The notes below the pieces were generated by a model. That model did not search any database and was not told the origin of the DNA. It worked only from the letters and a program-made list of their open reading frames with translations. DNA of 46,630 bases from Micavibrio sp. (GTDB lineage Bacteria > Patescibacteriota > Minisyncoccia > Moranbacterales > GCA-2747515). Made by a program: the position numbers and the translations under genes. This document shows, piece after piece, positions 17,129-27,337 of the stretch; the first letter of the stretch is position 1, and the number at the start of each line of letters is the position of its first letter. The stretch spans positions 1 through 46,630 of the forward strand of contig DYDB01000008.1 in NCBI GenBank assembly GCA_020718085.1, in the 5' to 3' direction.

Positions 17129-17674
17129 ATGAATGATCACAAAGAAGAAGGTCAAAAAATTGATGATGTGCAAGGCAAGGTGGCATTTTTACAGGGCCTT
17201 ACAGAAAAGATCATTGATTCAACACGTACGATCGACAATCACGCCAATGTAATGGTTGGTCTCAATACGGCAATTTTTGTGGTTGTGATCTCCATGCTTT
17301 TTGAAGTGGATCATTTGCGATTTACACTTGGTGTTGTGGCTTTCTTTTCTATTATATCTGCAGTTGCTGCTGTTTTTGCAATTCGTTTGCCACGCCTGAT
17401 GTCACACAAAGATTATCCCATGAGTATTTTTCATACGCGAAAAATTGCCGGTTTTGATTCTGCGGAGCAATATGCACAGGCTTTGCATAAAACACTTTAT
17501 TCTGAAAAAAAGATCTTTGAAGAATATGCGCGGGAAGCATATAATTTGTCAAAATATTATTATACGCCCAAAAGACGTATGCTCACATGGTCTCGCTACC
17601 TTTTCCTTTTTGGTGTGATCAGTAGTAGCATGTTCTTGCTTTTGGAGAGGATGCATTGGTTCGCGATATTGTAA
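17129..17674 (+). CDS. Membrane protein resembling Pycsar-effector (PycTM/DUF5706) TM domain
   Basis: DSTRTIDNHANVMVGLNTAIFVVVISML + second TM + C-terminal TM; layout typical of DUF5706-type proteins. Start at M10 of the listed ORF. Confidence 0.55.
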   Translation: MNDHKEEGQKIDDVQGKVAFLQGLTEKIIDSTRTIDNHANVMVGLNTAIFVVVISMLFEVDHLRFTLGVVAFFSIISAVAAVFAIRLPRLMSHKDYPMSIFHTRKIAGFDSAEQYAQALHKTLYSEKKIFEEYAREAYNLSKYYYTPKRRMLTWSRYLFLFGVISSSMFLLLERMHWFAIL

Positions 17675-17684
17675 GCTTGCATTG

Positions 17685-17720
17685 AAAAACACACCGTTGA
17701 CGCGGTGTGTTTTTTATTTT
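17685..17720 (+). terminator. Intrinsic terminator
   Basis: AAACACACCGTTGACGCGGTGTGTTTTTT. Confidence 0.88.
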
Positions 17721-17786
17721 ACAATGGCAAACTGTTCATTAAATGATCAATTGTTGATAATATCACATACATAAGGAGGTGCATTT

Positions 17787-18464
17787 ATGCCACTGCATAA
17801 AATTCAGAAGATCTTATCTCACGCAGAGAATGATAAGACATTTTTTGCCCGTGTACAAAAGTATCATTCCACATTTTCTCCAGAGTATCGCATGATCGAA
17901 CGAGCATATGATAATGCACTGTACGCTTTTTCAGAAATGTATCGCGATGCGGGGCAACCATATTTTACGCATGTGCGTGCTGTAGCGATCATACTTATGG
18001 ATTACTTACATATCTATGAACGCACAGATTTGACGATACCTCCGCATGAACTTGTTATTGCTGCATTGTTACATGACAACCCAGAAGATCGACCTGATAT
18101 GTGGCCACTCAGTCGTGTGGCACGTGATTATAATGATCGTGTTGCCTTGCTTTTAGATTATGTTTCCAAAAGACCACGGTCGGATTTTGGTAATGATGAA
18201 GAAAAACAGCTTGCCTTTTATCATCGACGATTCATGACAGCTCCATTGGAATTTTTCTTGATCAAGCTCGCGGATCGTCTGCATAATCAACTTACATTGT
18301 GGACATGTGATGAACAAAAGATCCGACGAAAGGTTCAGGAAACTCAAGAAATTTATCTTCCATGGGCGCGTAAGAAGGGCATATTGGTACATGAATTGGA
18401 AGCAACGATCGAGGGATTTGAGGAACGGATCGCGAAACATTTGCAAACGTGCAAAATTCCGTAG
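17787..18464 (+). CDS. HD-domain hydrolase, RelA/SpoT (MESH1-like) HD type
   Basis: PYFTHVRAVAIIL...VIAALLHDNPED...FFLIKLADRLHNQLTL...ETQEIYLPWARKKG. Confidence 0.78.
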   Translation: MPLHKIQKILSHAENDKTFFARVQKYHSTFSPEYRMIERAYDNALYAFSEMYRDAGQPYFTHVRAVAIILMDYLHIYERTDLTIPPHELVIAALLHDNPEDRPDMWPLSRVARDYNDRVALLLDYVSKRPRSDFGNDEEKQLAFYHRRFMTAPLEFFLIKLADRLHNQLTLWTCDEQKIRRKVQETQEIYLPWARKKGILVHELEATIEGFEERIAKHLQTCKIP

Positions 18465-18473
18465 AGATGTAGT

Positions 18474-18507
18474 GTGGTAGCAAGAGAGATCTTGCTACCA
18501 TTTTTGT
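18474..18507 (+). terminator. Intrinsic terminator
   Basis: GTGGTAGCAAGAGAGATCTTGCTACCATTTTTG. Confidence 0.8.
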
Positions 18508-18523
18508 ATAGTATAATGAATAT

Positions 18524-19201
18524 ATGGAAAAGATCGAAGGAATATATATAATCGATAAACCACTCGGCATGAGTTCTCAACGGGCTGTTCAGGTGGTAAA
18601 GTATTGGGCTCGCGAAAAAACAGGTAATAAAAAGATCAAAGTGGGACATGCGGGCACACTGGACCCGCTTGCAACAGGTGTTTTGATTGTGGCCGTGGGT
18701 CGGGAATATACCAAGAGTATCGACACGATTGTTGCGGCACATAAGGTGTATGATGCAAAGATCCATCTCGGTGAAACAAGCACAACGGATGACGCAGAAG
18801 GTGAAAAAACTACCCATGAATTTTCTCACATGCCATCGCGCGAGGATATCGAAAATATTCTTCACACATTTATTGGGGACATTGCGCAAATACCTCCAAA
18901 ATACAGTGCGATTAAAATTGGTGGTAAAGAGGCATATAAGCGTGTGCGACGCGGAGAAATAGTGGAAATGCAACCTCGTACAGTGCATATTGATAAAATT
19001 GAGATCATTGAGTACACGTATCCACTTTTGCATGTGCACGTCGCGTGTGGTAAGGGCACATACATTCGTTCATTGGCACGAGATATTGGTGATGCGCTTG
19101 GCACGGGAGCATATTTGTCAGGACTTGTGCGTACAAGTGTGGGTGATTTTGTGATTACAAAAGCACAAAGTCTTGATGATTTTGCATGTAAAAAATTATG
19201 A
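18524..19201 (+). CDS. truB: tRNA pseudouridine(55) synthase TruB
   Basis: GIYIIDKPLGMSS, KVGHAGTLDPLATGVL, KGTYIRSLARDIGDALG. Confidence 0.93.
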   Translation: MEKIEGIYIIDKPLGMSSQRAVQVVKYWAREKTGNKKIKVGHAGTLDPLATGVLIVAVGREYTKSIDTIVAAHKVYDAKIHLGETSTTDDAEGEKTTHEFSHMPSREDIENILHTFIGDIAQIPPKYSAIKIGGKEAYKRVRRGEIVEMQPRTVHIDKIEIIEYTYPLLHVHVACGKGTYIRSLARDIGDALGTGAYLSGLVRTSVGDFVITKAQSLDDFACKKL

Positions 19202-20328
19202 AAATTGCAGTACATACAAAAGAAATGGAGAATATGCGTATTGACGGTACGATGGTGTATATGTCACATGTTTTGTATAACATGCAGGAGATGATCGGAG
19301 ATGATGATGCATTCCTTTATCATTCCATACCATATAATGAACACTTGAAGAAAATGACACATGCACATTTTCATGAGCGTATTGTGTCACAGTCTCCATT
19401 TTGGACACAAACACAATTTGCTTCGGCACTGTGGCGAGATCGTTGTGATGCGTTGTGGATGCCTCTGCACAATGTGCCGTATATGCGTCGCAAAAATATG
19501 CGTACCGTAGTGACCATTCATGATCTGGCATTCAAGTTTTTCCCCGGGACATATCCTACGAAGGATCGTATAAAGCTAAATTTTTTTACAGATCATGCAG
19601 TGAAGACTGCAGATGCGATTATCGCAATTTCCGCGTCAACAAAAAAAGATATACTCTCGTTTTATCCGCAGGTCCGTGAACAAAACGTGCATGTTGTTCA
19701 TCATGGGTTTGATCCGCAGTTATGGCAAAAAGTTTTCCCCATAAATGATATACAAGAAATTTTACAAAAATATCATGTGCAAGGGCAGCAATATATCATT
19801 CATGTGGGAGCGGTGCAACCACGCAAAAATCTCATCTTGCTCATTGATGCTTTTGCACAGATCAAAAGAACAGATGTAGATCTCAAACTAGTGCTTGTGG
19901 GCGGAGATGGGTGGTTGGCTGAAAAAATTCATGAACATATTGCCAATTGTCCATACAAGAGTGATATCATTGTGACGGGAAATATCTGTTTTGAGGATGT
20001 AAATGTATTGATGCAAAATGCATCTGTATGTGCACTGCCATCTCTCTATGAAGGGTTTGGCATACCAGGACTTGAGGCAATGGCCGCCGGGGTACCAGTT
20101 GTGGCAGCAAATAATTCTTGCTTCCCGGAAGTTTTGGGTGATGGTGCGATCTATTTTGATGCGCAAAGTATTTCGGATTGTGCACGATCTATCAGTGATG
20201 TATTGCATGATAATAAACGGAGAGAGGCGTTGATCACTTGCGCACAAAAACGTGCAAAATTATTTTCATGGAAGATTTGTGCACAAAAAACACTTGCAGT
20301 AATTCGAGATGATGATGTGACGATCTAA
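19198..20328 (+). CDS. Family 4 glycosyltransferase
   Basis: HVGAVQPRKNLILLIDAF..., ALPSLYEGFGIPGLEAMAAGVPVVAANNSCFPEV; 4-nt overlap with truB. Confidence 0.88.
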   Translation: MKIAVHTKEMENMRIDGTMVYMSHVLYNMQEMIGDDDAFLYHSIPYNEHLKKMTHAHFHERIVSQSPFWTQTQFASALWRDRCDALWMPLHNVPYMRRKNMRTVVTIHDLAFKFFPGTYPTKDRIKLNFFTDHAVKTADAIIAISASTKKDILSFYPQVREQNVHVVHHGFDPQLWQKVFPINDIQEILQKYHVQGQQYIIHVGAVQPRKNLILLIDAFAQIKRTDVDLKLVLVGGDGWLAEKIHEHIANCPYKSDIIVTGNICFEDVNVLMQNASVCALPSLYEGFGIPGLEAMAAGVPVVAANNSCFPEVLGDGAIYFDAQSISDCARSISDVLHDNKRREALITCAQKRAKLFSWKICAQKTLAVIRDDDVTI

Positions 20329-20720
20329 GATCTGTAAAGTTCATCGCGATATAATTTATGTGCTATCCAGAAAAAAATGCTCATAAGAAAGATCATGATG
20401 CCGGTGAGCAATGTTCCGTAGCGAATGCATGCAATGGCAATGAGTCCGATAAAAAGGGAGAAACCAAGAATGGTAAAAATGGAAATATTTTTTTTGGGTG
20501 CAAATGATATGTTCTGTGCGCGTGTAAGGAATATTGTAAATATACAAAGTGCAAAGAGGAGGCCGTATAATGTGATGGGTGAGACATAGCGATAAATGAT
20601 CCCCGGTAGGATCGTTTCTCCGATGAGTGCACACGCAACAATGAATAAGCACGCGGTTGTAATATCGATGAAAAAAACCGGTGTGAGAGGATGATAAATG
20701 ATCTTGTGTAGCTTATTCAT
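20325..20720 (-). CDS. Small polytopic membrane protein
   Basis: Start refined to MNKLHKIIYHP, overlapping the upstream stop; 4 hydrophobic segments. Confidence 0.6.
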   Translation of the reverse strand: MNKLHKIIYHPLTPVFFIDITTACLFIVACALIGETILPGIIYRYVSPITLYGLLFALCIFTIFLTRAQNISFAPKKNISIFTILGFSLFIGLIAIACIRYGTLLTGIMIFLMSIFFWIAHKLYRDELYRS

Positions 20721-21822
20721 TTTTTTGGGAGTAGTATTTACGCAATTCTTTTTTAATAAATGAAATTCTTTGCGACAGTGATGCATGTGTTGGTGCGGTT
20801 GAAAATGTAATATGAGATTCGTCAATGGCAACGTGTGGCGTATCGATCATAAATTGATAAATATTTCCGGGAAATGGTGCGATCTGCGAGAGGGAGATTG
20901 TGCAACTGTATGTACGTGGGCGCAGTAAGTTTCGGGATAATGTGCAGACATTAAATGTCGTGCGTGAAGCTTCGTCGACGATGATCGCATGTTCTTTGGC
21001 GCGGATCGATGGTTCGATTTTGTGCAGTTGATCTTGGTCGTAGAGATACATGCGCTGCGCATCGCGTGCCCAAAAAATAGTTCCAAACGGATGTGTGCTG
21101 GATGTATCGAACATGCGTGCTTTTTCGTGAAGTGCGCGCTCATCACCGGTGGATTCGCGTACGTTATCGAATTTATAACCAAGTGCAGTTACGGAAAGTT
21201 CATCTTGGAAAGGATGTTTTGTTGTGCCATCGATCACAAAGACGCCATCTTGTGATTTGATGAGAGATCCGGAGGCAAATCCTTGAACATCTTTGGGTGC
21301 GGTGCGTGCTAGTAGCTCGACGGCTGATTCTGCAGGTATGACAGTATTTTGTGCAAAAAAATAAGAATCAAAAATATTATCACTCAAGAAAGGATAAAGG
21401 ACGTTATCTCGATCAATGTAGTGTACGCCATCAATTTCGTATGTAGTGATAAGATGATCGGTGTATTTTTCTGCATCAATTGATGTAAGGAATGCAAGAT
21501 ATGAGTGACGGGTGGAGAGTTTTGTGTTTTGGGGTAAAGGCTCGGCGTTTTTTGGAAGAGTGATATTAATTGTTGCTTCAGTGAAATCACCTGTGGCAGC
21601 CACATCAAATGTGGTTCCAAATTCTGTGATATATGGTCGTGAGATCGTATTGGCGAGGGAATCTATGGCAGAACGAAAGTGAAATGCATATGTAGGGAAA
21701 AGGAGTTCTTTGACAAAAAGCATTCCTGCAACACCGGTAAGTATGATGAGCAAAATGCGAAAAGCGATGTGAATTTTATGTTGAATTGGAGTGAGACTTG
21801 GCTCATGTGATGGTGTGTTCAT
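20713..21822 (-). CDS. Hypothetical protein with N-terminal TM
   Basis: 369-aa ORF in a tight minus-strand operon. Confidence 0.7.
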   Translation of the reverse strand: MNTPSHEPSLTPIQHKIHIAFRILLIILTGVAGMLFVKELLFPTYAFHFRSAIDSLANTISRPYITEFGTTFDVAATGDFTEATINITLPKNAEPLPQNTKLSTRHSYLAFLTSIDAEKYTDHLITTYEIDGVHYIDRDNVLYPFLSDNIFDSYFFAQNTVIPAESAVELLARTAPKDVQGFASGSLIKSQDGVFVIDGTTKHPFQDELSVTALGYKFDNVRESTGDERALHEKARMFDTSSTHPFGTIFWARDAQRMYLYDQDQLHKIEPSIRAKEHAIIVDEASRTTFNVCTLSRNLLRPRTYSCTISLSQIAPFPGNIYQFMIDTPHVAIDESHITFSTAPTHASLSQRISFIKKELRKYYSQKNE

Positions 21823-21826
21823 GGCG

Positions 21827-23701
21827 TTATTTTATTTCATAGATCAGCCCACTAACAGTTGATACATCCTTTGCGGGAAAAAATTGTGGGATCTTTTTAT
21901 CTGTGGCAACGTGTAATTGTTCGATGGTGAGAGCGTATTGTGAGATGTGTTGCATGCGGTTACCAAAAACTGTAAGATAGCGTTCTGTGTTTTCAGTGGG
22001 TGTGATGAGAAATGTACGATCAAACGGTGAACGATCGATCTTGTCGAGGTCATGTGGGTTGAAAAAATATACCGCATGTTTATTGTCCAGCGAACGTAGT
22101 GGTGTAGTGATCATTGACCAGCCGTTTCCTGCAACGTTTTTGTCTACAAGAATGAGATCGTTTGGGCCAAATATGCGAGATAGTTCATGCACTTGTGTCA
22201 GAAGGGTCGTATTTTCTGCATATGTAAGATATGTAAAGAATGCGGGGATGTTGCACACGAAAAGAATGAAAAATGATGCCCAGACCAATGCTTTTTTGTA
22301 GAAAATGTCTGTGCGTATTTGTGTAATACCAAACACGCTTATGAGAATTGTTGCCGGAACAAGCGCAAAGACAAATCGGCGCAACATCCATGGATGATCA
22401 CTACTGATCTGTGGGTAAAAATAATAGAGAAAAAGTGGTGCGACAATTATGCAGATGAGTGTGATCGGGCGATATTTTTTATAGCGCAGTGCAAAGATCA
22501 TTGTACATAATGTGAATAGTAGTGGTGTGAGTAACCCGTATATGCCATAGACGTATGCGAGGTAATGATATTTTTTTGCAATTTCCATTGGCAATGTGGA
22601 AGAGTCGGTTGCAGTGTCCATAAGGGCGTGTGCCATTGTCGTGATAAATGGTTGATTCATGATCGTGATCGTAAACGCAACAGAAAAAAGAATTGCAGCG
22701 GGCAGAAAAATACGTTGCCACAGATCTTGGGAAAGAAATGCGCGTAATGTTGGTGTGCGTCTGGCGAGGTAAAAAAGGATCGCAAAAAACCATATGCCTT
22801 CAATGCGTGTGAAAAGCAATAATGTGATCGTCAAAAGAAATGTGTTATATGTGGCAGGGTTTGTTTGTGTGCGGAGTGCGAGAAGAAGAAAAATGCCACT
22901 CCACAACAATGTGCCGGCAATGTTCTCACTGAGAGTGAATTTACCAAACCACCCAACAACAAAAGAAGAGAGGAATAAAACTATGAAGATATAGGTATGT
23001 TTGCTATTCAAAAAGGTCCGTGCGGTGCATATCGTGCTGAGGATGAACAAGAAAAGTAATGTGCTGTTGGCAACGATAAATCCGCATACGCCACATAATC
23101 CAAAAAATCCGCTAATAAAGGTGATGTACGGGAGAGGAAATTGTGTGAGCAATGATCCATCCGGCAAATAATGAAATCCTGGAAAATTCAGTGCTTTGCC
23201 ACGACCATAAATATCAAAAAACGCTGTGCTCTCAGGAGAATGTGATATGAGCACGTGATCTTGTGCGAGTTGTATTGCTGCTGTAGCTAGTGATCCTTGA
23301 TCTCGGCCGGCGAAAATTGTCGGTACAGTGACAAAGGCAATCAAAAAGGTGAATGATGTTGCGATCACCATATATGTAATCAAGTGATGTGATGGACGGG
23401 GAAAGGGTAATGCTTTTTTGGTGTATAGTGCAATACAGGATGCAAGCCATATACCAACGATCGCGAGAGGATAAAAAATGCCTAAGATCGCAGCAAGTAC
23501 TGTGATCCATGCATATAAGACGACCATCAAAATGATGGAGCGCATAAAGATGATATCGCTTTGTGGTAACGTATTTTTCACATATACATTATATCTTTTA
23601 TCAGATGCATTGACAAATTGGCGCAGAAAAAAGTTTTTTGTTGGAATCTCTGTCGTAAATATGATAGAATGATAAAAAAGAATAAATATAAAAAAATGCA
23701 T
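21827..23701 (-). CDS. GT-C fold membrane glycosyltransferase (GT39/ArnT-like), start uncertain
   Basis: Polytopic; FAGRDQGSLATAAIQLAQ loop after early TMs. ORF track start 23743 runs into the divergent gene. Confidence 0.65.
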   Translation of the reverse strand: MHFFIFILFYHSIIFTTEIPTKNFFLRQFVNASDKRYNVYVKNTLPQSDIIFMRSIILMVVLYAWITVLAAILGIFYPLAIVGIWLASCIALYTKKALPFPRPSHHLITYMVIATSFTFLIAFVTVPTIFAGRDQGSLATAAIQLAQDHVLISHSPESTAFFDIYGRGKALNFPGFHYLPDGSLLTQFPLPYITFISGFFGLCGVCGFIVANSTLLFLFILSTICTARTFLNSKHTYIFIVLFLSSFVVGWFGKFTLSENIAGTLLWSGIFLLLALRTQTNPATYNTFLLTITLLLFTRIEGIWFFAILFYLARRTPTLRAFLSQDLWQRIFLPAAILFSVAFTITIMNQPFITTMAHALMDTATDSSTLPMEIAKKYHYLAYVYGIYGLLTPLLFTLCTMIFALRYKKYRPITLICIIVAPLFLYYFYPQISSDHPWMLRRFVFALVPATILISVFGITQIRTDIFYKKALVWASFFILFVCNIPAFFTYLTYAENTTLLTQVHELSRIFGPNDLILVDKNVAGNGWSMITTPLRSLDNKHAVYFFNPHDLDKIDRSPFDRTFLITPTENTERYLTVFGNRMQHISQYALTIEQLHVATDKKIPQFFPAKDVSTVSGLIYEIK

Positions 23702-26155
23702 CAAAAAAGTTTTATTCGATGGTATATTAGTGAGGGCTTGCAAGAGATGTTTTCTGTATGGAAGCGAATTATGCTTTTTGTTCCGCGATATTTTTCTATC
23801 GGACTTCTATTTCGCACGTTATTTGTGCCGTGGCATCGTGATATTTCATTGAAGACATGGCGGGGATTTAGTCCACTTCGATCGATCGAGCGATTCTTGT
23901 GGAATCTGTTTGCACGTGTTGTGGGAGCGGCTGTACGTTCATGTGTGATCTCTTCAAGTTTGGTTTTGTGGGTTCTTTTGAGCATGTTGGGTCTTCTTGG
24001 TGTAATTTTATATGTTTGTGCGCCGGGCGTACTGGTCATTACAATTATTTTATTTTTTAGCCCATTGCGATTTGGCGCTCTTTTGGTATTCATTTTTACA
24101 CTTTTGATCATCTACGGCGCATATCGCACATTTCGCGTAAGCGGACATCTTTTGTATACCACAATGAGCATGAAACAATTGCATGAGCAAGAGTGGTTTT
24201 ATCGGGTATATGAACGCATTGGTGTAACGCCGGCGGAAATTCCGTATGAGATCCTTGATGATTTTCAGGTTTTTCAAAAATTTCTTACCAAACGGGATAT
24301 TACAGTGGAAGAGTTTGAGAGCATTATTGCGTGGGAGATCGAACAACAACAAGAGCGTGAGGAAGATGCGAAATTCTTTTCTGAAAAAAAGATGTTGCGA
24401 CAGAGACCAATCGGTCTCAACTGGCATTTTGGATACACGGTTCAACTGGATCGTTATGTTGATGATCTGACAAGGTTTGATACAAGTGATTATATGCAAG
24501 CTTCTTTTCATGGATTTGATCAGGAAATGAGTATGATAGAAATCGTTTTGGCGCGACCGCATGAAAATAATATTGTCTTGACCGGACCGGCTGGTGTTGG
24601 ACGACATATGATCATTCATGAATTGGCACGTCGGATCCGTACGGGATATTTTGAAAATAATTTTATGCAACACATGCGTGTTGTGCAGTGCGATTTTTCA
24701 AATGTGATCACACAAGCAAAAAGTCGAGATGAAGATCCGGAATTTGTGATCCGCAGCCTCTTTCATGAAGCGGCTTATGCCGGCAATGTGATCTTCGTTG
24801 TGGATAATTTTGAACAATATATAGAAACCAATGCTACACGCGGTTTTTCTTTTACAATGATCATTGATGAATATGCATCAATGGAGTCATTTCGTATGAT
24901 CGCGATTGCAACGGACGAAGCGTTTCATGAGAACATTGATATGAATCAGATCATCAAGAGGCATTTTGATGTTATCCAAGTTCATGAGATGGATGAAAAA
25001 CATGCTATGAAAGTTTTGTTCACACGTTTTTATGGAAAGAAACACACGCCGTTCACATTTCAAGCACTTCGTCAGATCATTACGGATTCTACACGCTTTA
25101 CCAATTCGGCACCATTGCCAACGCGCGCAATCGGTTTGGCAATTGAGGTGATGTTGTCATGGCAGCGCACAGGGGTGGGATTTATCACGCCGCAGACTGT
25201 GGATGCCTTCATTACACAAAAGACGGGTATTCCGGTGGGGGATATTGCACAGGAGGAGCAAACCAAATTGCTCTCCCTGGAGGATTCTTTGCAAGAGATG
25301 ATCATCGGACAAAATGCGGCAGTGCAAACTGTGGCGTCTGCTGTGAGACGTATGCGTTCGGGTATGTCACGATCCAATAAACCCGCAGGAACTTTTCTCT
25401 TTTTGGGACCAACTGGTGTAGGAAAGACAGAGATGGCAAAAGCGATCGCTGCGCAATATTATGGTTCAAGCGATAGCATTGTGCGCATTGATATGAGTGA
25501 ATATCAAGGGCAAAATGCTGTCGATCGATTGATCGGTTCCAAGGAGTTGAGTCAACAAGGTGTTTTTGTAAGTGCGGTGCGTGAGCATCCATATGCTCTT
25601 TTGCTTTTGGATGAGATTGATAAGGCAAATCCACGCGTATTGGATCTCTTTTTGCAAATTCTTGATGAAGGATTTGTACATGATGCTTTTGGACGCAAAG
25701 TGAGCTTCACATCCATGATCATCATTGCCACATCAAATGCCGGTGCACTTATGATCAAAAAAATGGTGGACATGGGCATGGATCCGTCGCAAGAGGAAGC
25801 AAAGGTGGTCAACGGCATTATTGAGAGCGGTGCTTTTCGTCCAGAATTCATCAATCGTTTTGATGATGTAGTGATCTTTGGACCGTTGGAGGGAATGGAA
25901 ATACAAGAAGTGACACAATTGCTTCTACAAAAATTTTCTGCGCGTGTATTGGAAGAACAGAATCTGGAAGTGAACTTTGCACCTGGTGTGGTAGAAAAAA
26001 TTATCGAAAAAGGTTATGATCCAACTTTTGGTGCGCGGTCAATTATGCATTATATTGACGATGCGATTGCGGATGTTTTTGCCAAAAAACTCATCATGGG
26101 CAATGTACATCGTGGAGAGACGATTCAATTTACAGTGGAGGATATGGAACTGTAA
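23696..26155 (+). CDS. Membrane-anchored Clp-family AAA+ ATPase (ClpB/ClpC-like)
   Basis: Hydrophobic N-terminus; D2 LFLGPTGVGKTEMAKA, LLLLDEIDKA, D2-small FGARSIMHYIDDAI; D1 GPAGVGRH degenerate. Confidence 0.85.
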   Translation: MHQKSFIRWYISEGLQEMFSVWKRIMLFVPRYFSIGLLFRTLFVPWHRDISLKTWRGFSPLRSIERFLWNLFARVVGAAVRSCVISSSLVLWVLLSMLGLLGVILYVCAPGVLVITIILFFSPLRFGALLVFIFTLLIIYGAYRTFRVSGHLLYTTMSMKQLHEQEWFYRVYERIGVTPAEIPYEILDDFQVFQKFLTKRDITVEEFESIIAWEIEQQQEREEDAKFFSEKKMLRQRPIGLNWHFGYTVQLDRYVDDLTRFDTSDYMQASFHGFDQEMSMIEIVLARPHENNIVLTGPAGVGRHMIIHELARRIRTGYFENNFMQHMRVVQCDFSNVITQAKSRDEDPEFVIRSLFHEAAYAGNVIFVVDNFEQYIETNATRGFSFTMIIDEYASMESFRMIAIATDEAFHENIDMNQIIKRHFDVIQVHEMDEKHAMKVLFTRFYGKKHTPFTFQALRQIITDSTRFTNSAPLPTRAIGLAIEVMLSWQRTGVGFITPQTVDAFITQKTGIPVGDIAQEEQTKLLSLEDSLQEMIIGQNAAVQTVASAVRRMRSGMSRSNKPAGTFLFLGPTGVGKTEMAKAIAAQYYGSSDSIVRIDMSEYQGQNAVDRLIGSKELSQQGVFVSAVREHPYALLLLDEIDKANPRVLDLFLQILDEGFVHDAFGRKVSFTSMIIIATSNAGALMIKKMVDMGMDPSQEEAKVVNGIIESGAFRPEFINRFDDVVIFGPLEGMEIQEVTQLLLQKFSARVLEEQNLEVNFAPGVVEKIIEKGYDPTFGARSIMHYIDDAIADVFAKKLIMGNVHRGETIQFTVEDMEL

Positions 26156-26216
26156 GTAGTTATCGTCTGCGCGCAAATTCTTATTGATCCAATATTGTCA
26201 TTGTGAATGAATATTA

Positions 26217-26252
26217 AAAAGCCCCAACATGTGATCCATGCGGGGCATTGTG
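26217..26252. terminator. Hairpin terminator between convergent genes
   Basis: AAAAGCCCCAACATGTGATCCATGCGGGGCATT. Confidence 0.6.
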
Positions 26253-26272
26253 TAGCTGATGTGATTTGCACA

Positions 26273-27070
26273 TCAATTATCATATGGAGCTAATTGTATT
26301 ACGGCACAAGCTTCTGCAAAATTATCTGACGGTAAACCGATGCTCACGCGTACAGTTTTTTGTCCAACTTGTTTTACGAGAATACCAAGCTCAGGATTGT
26401 AATCCGGCTTATCCGGATGGCTTTTCCATGCAGAAGAGATCCCAGATTCATGCAACCTTTTGTTTAACTCATGGAACAAATCCCAATAGCCATGCTTTTC
26501 CTCGACGAAATCTTCGATAAACTTGTCCAATAAAAGATCGAGTTGACCAAATAGTTTTTTTGCTTGGGCAGATGACCAGTCATTGGATTGCTCGCACAGC
26601 ATGGGAACGAAAACTTCATCAGAAGGGTGTGGCGGCGGTGCTCCCTCATCGCTGATATAGGGAAGCACATAGGCAATTATCTCGTCCAACTTTTCAATGG
26701 GTACATCCTTTGATGTGAGAGAAATTTCAATTTCGGCTTGAAAATATACCATTGTATTTGGTAATTCTGTGCCCCTTGCCGTTCCTTTAGCACCTTCGTC
26801 ATCAGAGGTTTCAAAATAATAGGGAACCTCATCTACTTGATCAGGGTAGCCAATGCACAATGACCACCCAAAGATCTTGCCAGATTTTTCATCAAAATTT
26901 AACAGTGTTACTGTTGGACAGATATATCCGGATTCGCCAATGATGTTAAGTCCGCCGATCACCGTGGCAGGTACCATCTGTGGTGCACCATCAATTTGTC
27001 TCAAAGGTTTAATGCTGGATGGTATTTTGGGTAAATGATCAACACTTGTAAGATCTCGATATTTGCTCAT
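26273..27070 (-). CDS. Hypothetical protein
   Basis: Start refined to MSKYRDLTSVDHL with AAGGAG RBS. Confidence 0.7.
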   Translation of the reverse strand: MSKYRDLTSVDHLPKIPSSIKPLRQIDGAPQMVPATVIGGLNIIGESGYICPTVTLLNFDEKSGKIFGWSLCIGYPDQVDEVPYYFETSDDEGAKGTARGTELPNTMVYFQAEIEISLTSKDVPIEKLDEIIAYVLPYISDEGAPPPHPSDEVFVPMLCEQSNDWSSAQAKKLFGQLDLLLDKFIEDFVEEKHGYWDLFHELNKRLHESGISSAWKSHPDKPDYNPELGILVKQVGQKTVRVSIGLPSDNFAEACAVIQLAPYDN

Positions 27071-27241
27071 TTGTAGCTCCTTACGTAAGGTTTGAATTTT
27101 ATACAAAATGGATTATTTCGATCATCTCTTTTTCCAAAGATCTTGATATCTCATGATTATGAGTATTTATTAAAAAACAAACTAACGAAAAATTCTAACA
27201 TACAATATTTATCTTGTCAATCAGTAATAGCAATGGATCAG

Positions 27242-27270
27242 TTGACAAAAATTACATTATATGATATAAG
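27242..27270 (+). promoter_or_regulatory. Sigma70 promoter TTGACA-17-TATAAG
   Basis: Upstream of the 27338 ORF. Confidence 0.6.
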
Positions 27271-27337
27271 GAAAGGTCGTTTTGTATGGCATAAAACATG
27301 TTATTTAAGTATCACAATCTATTGTAGGAGGAAAAAT

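Noticed and set aside
18353-19039. 228-aa minus ORF opposite truB/HD gene
   Set aside because: Antisense to two well-supported genes; Cys/His-rich shadow translation.
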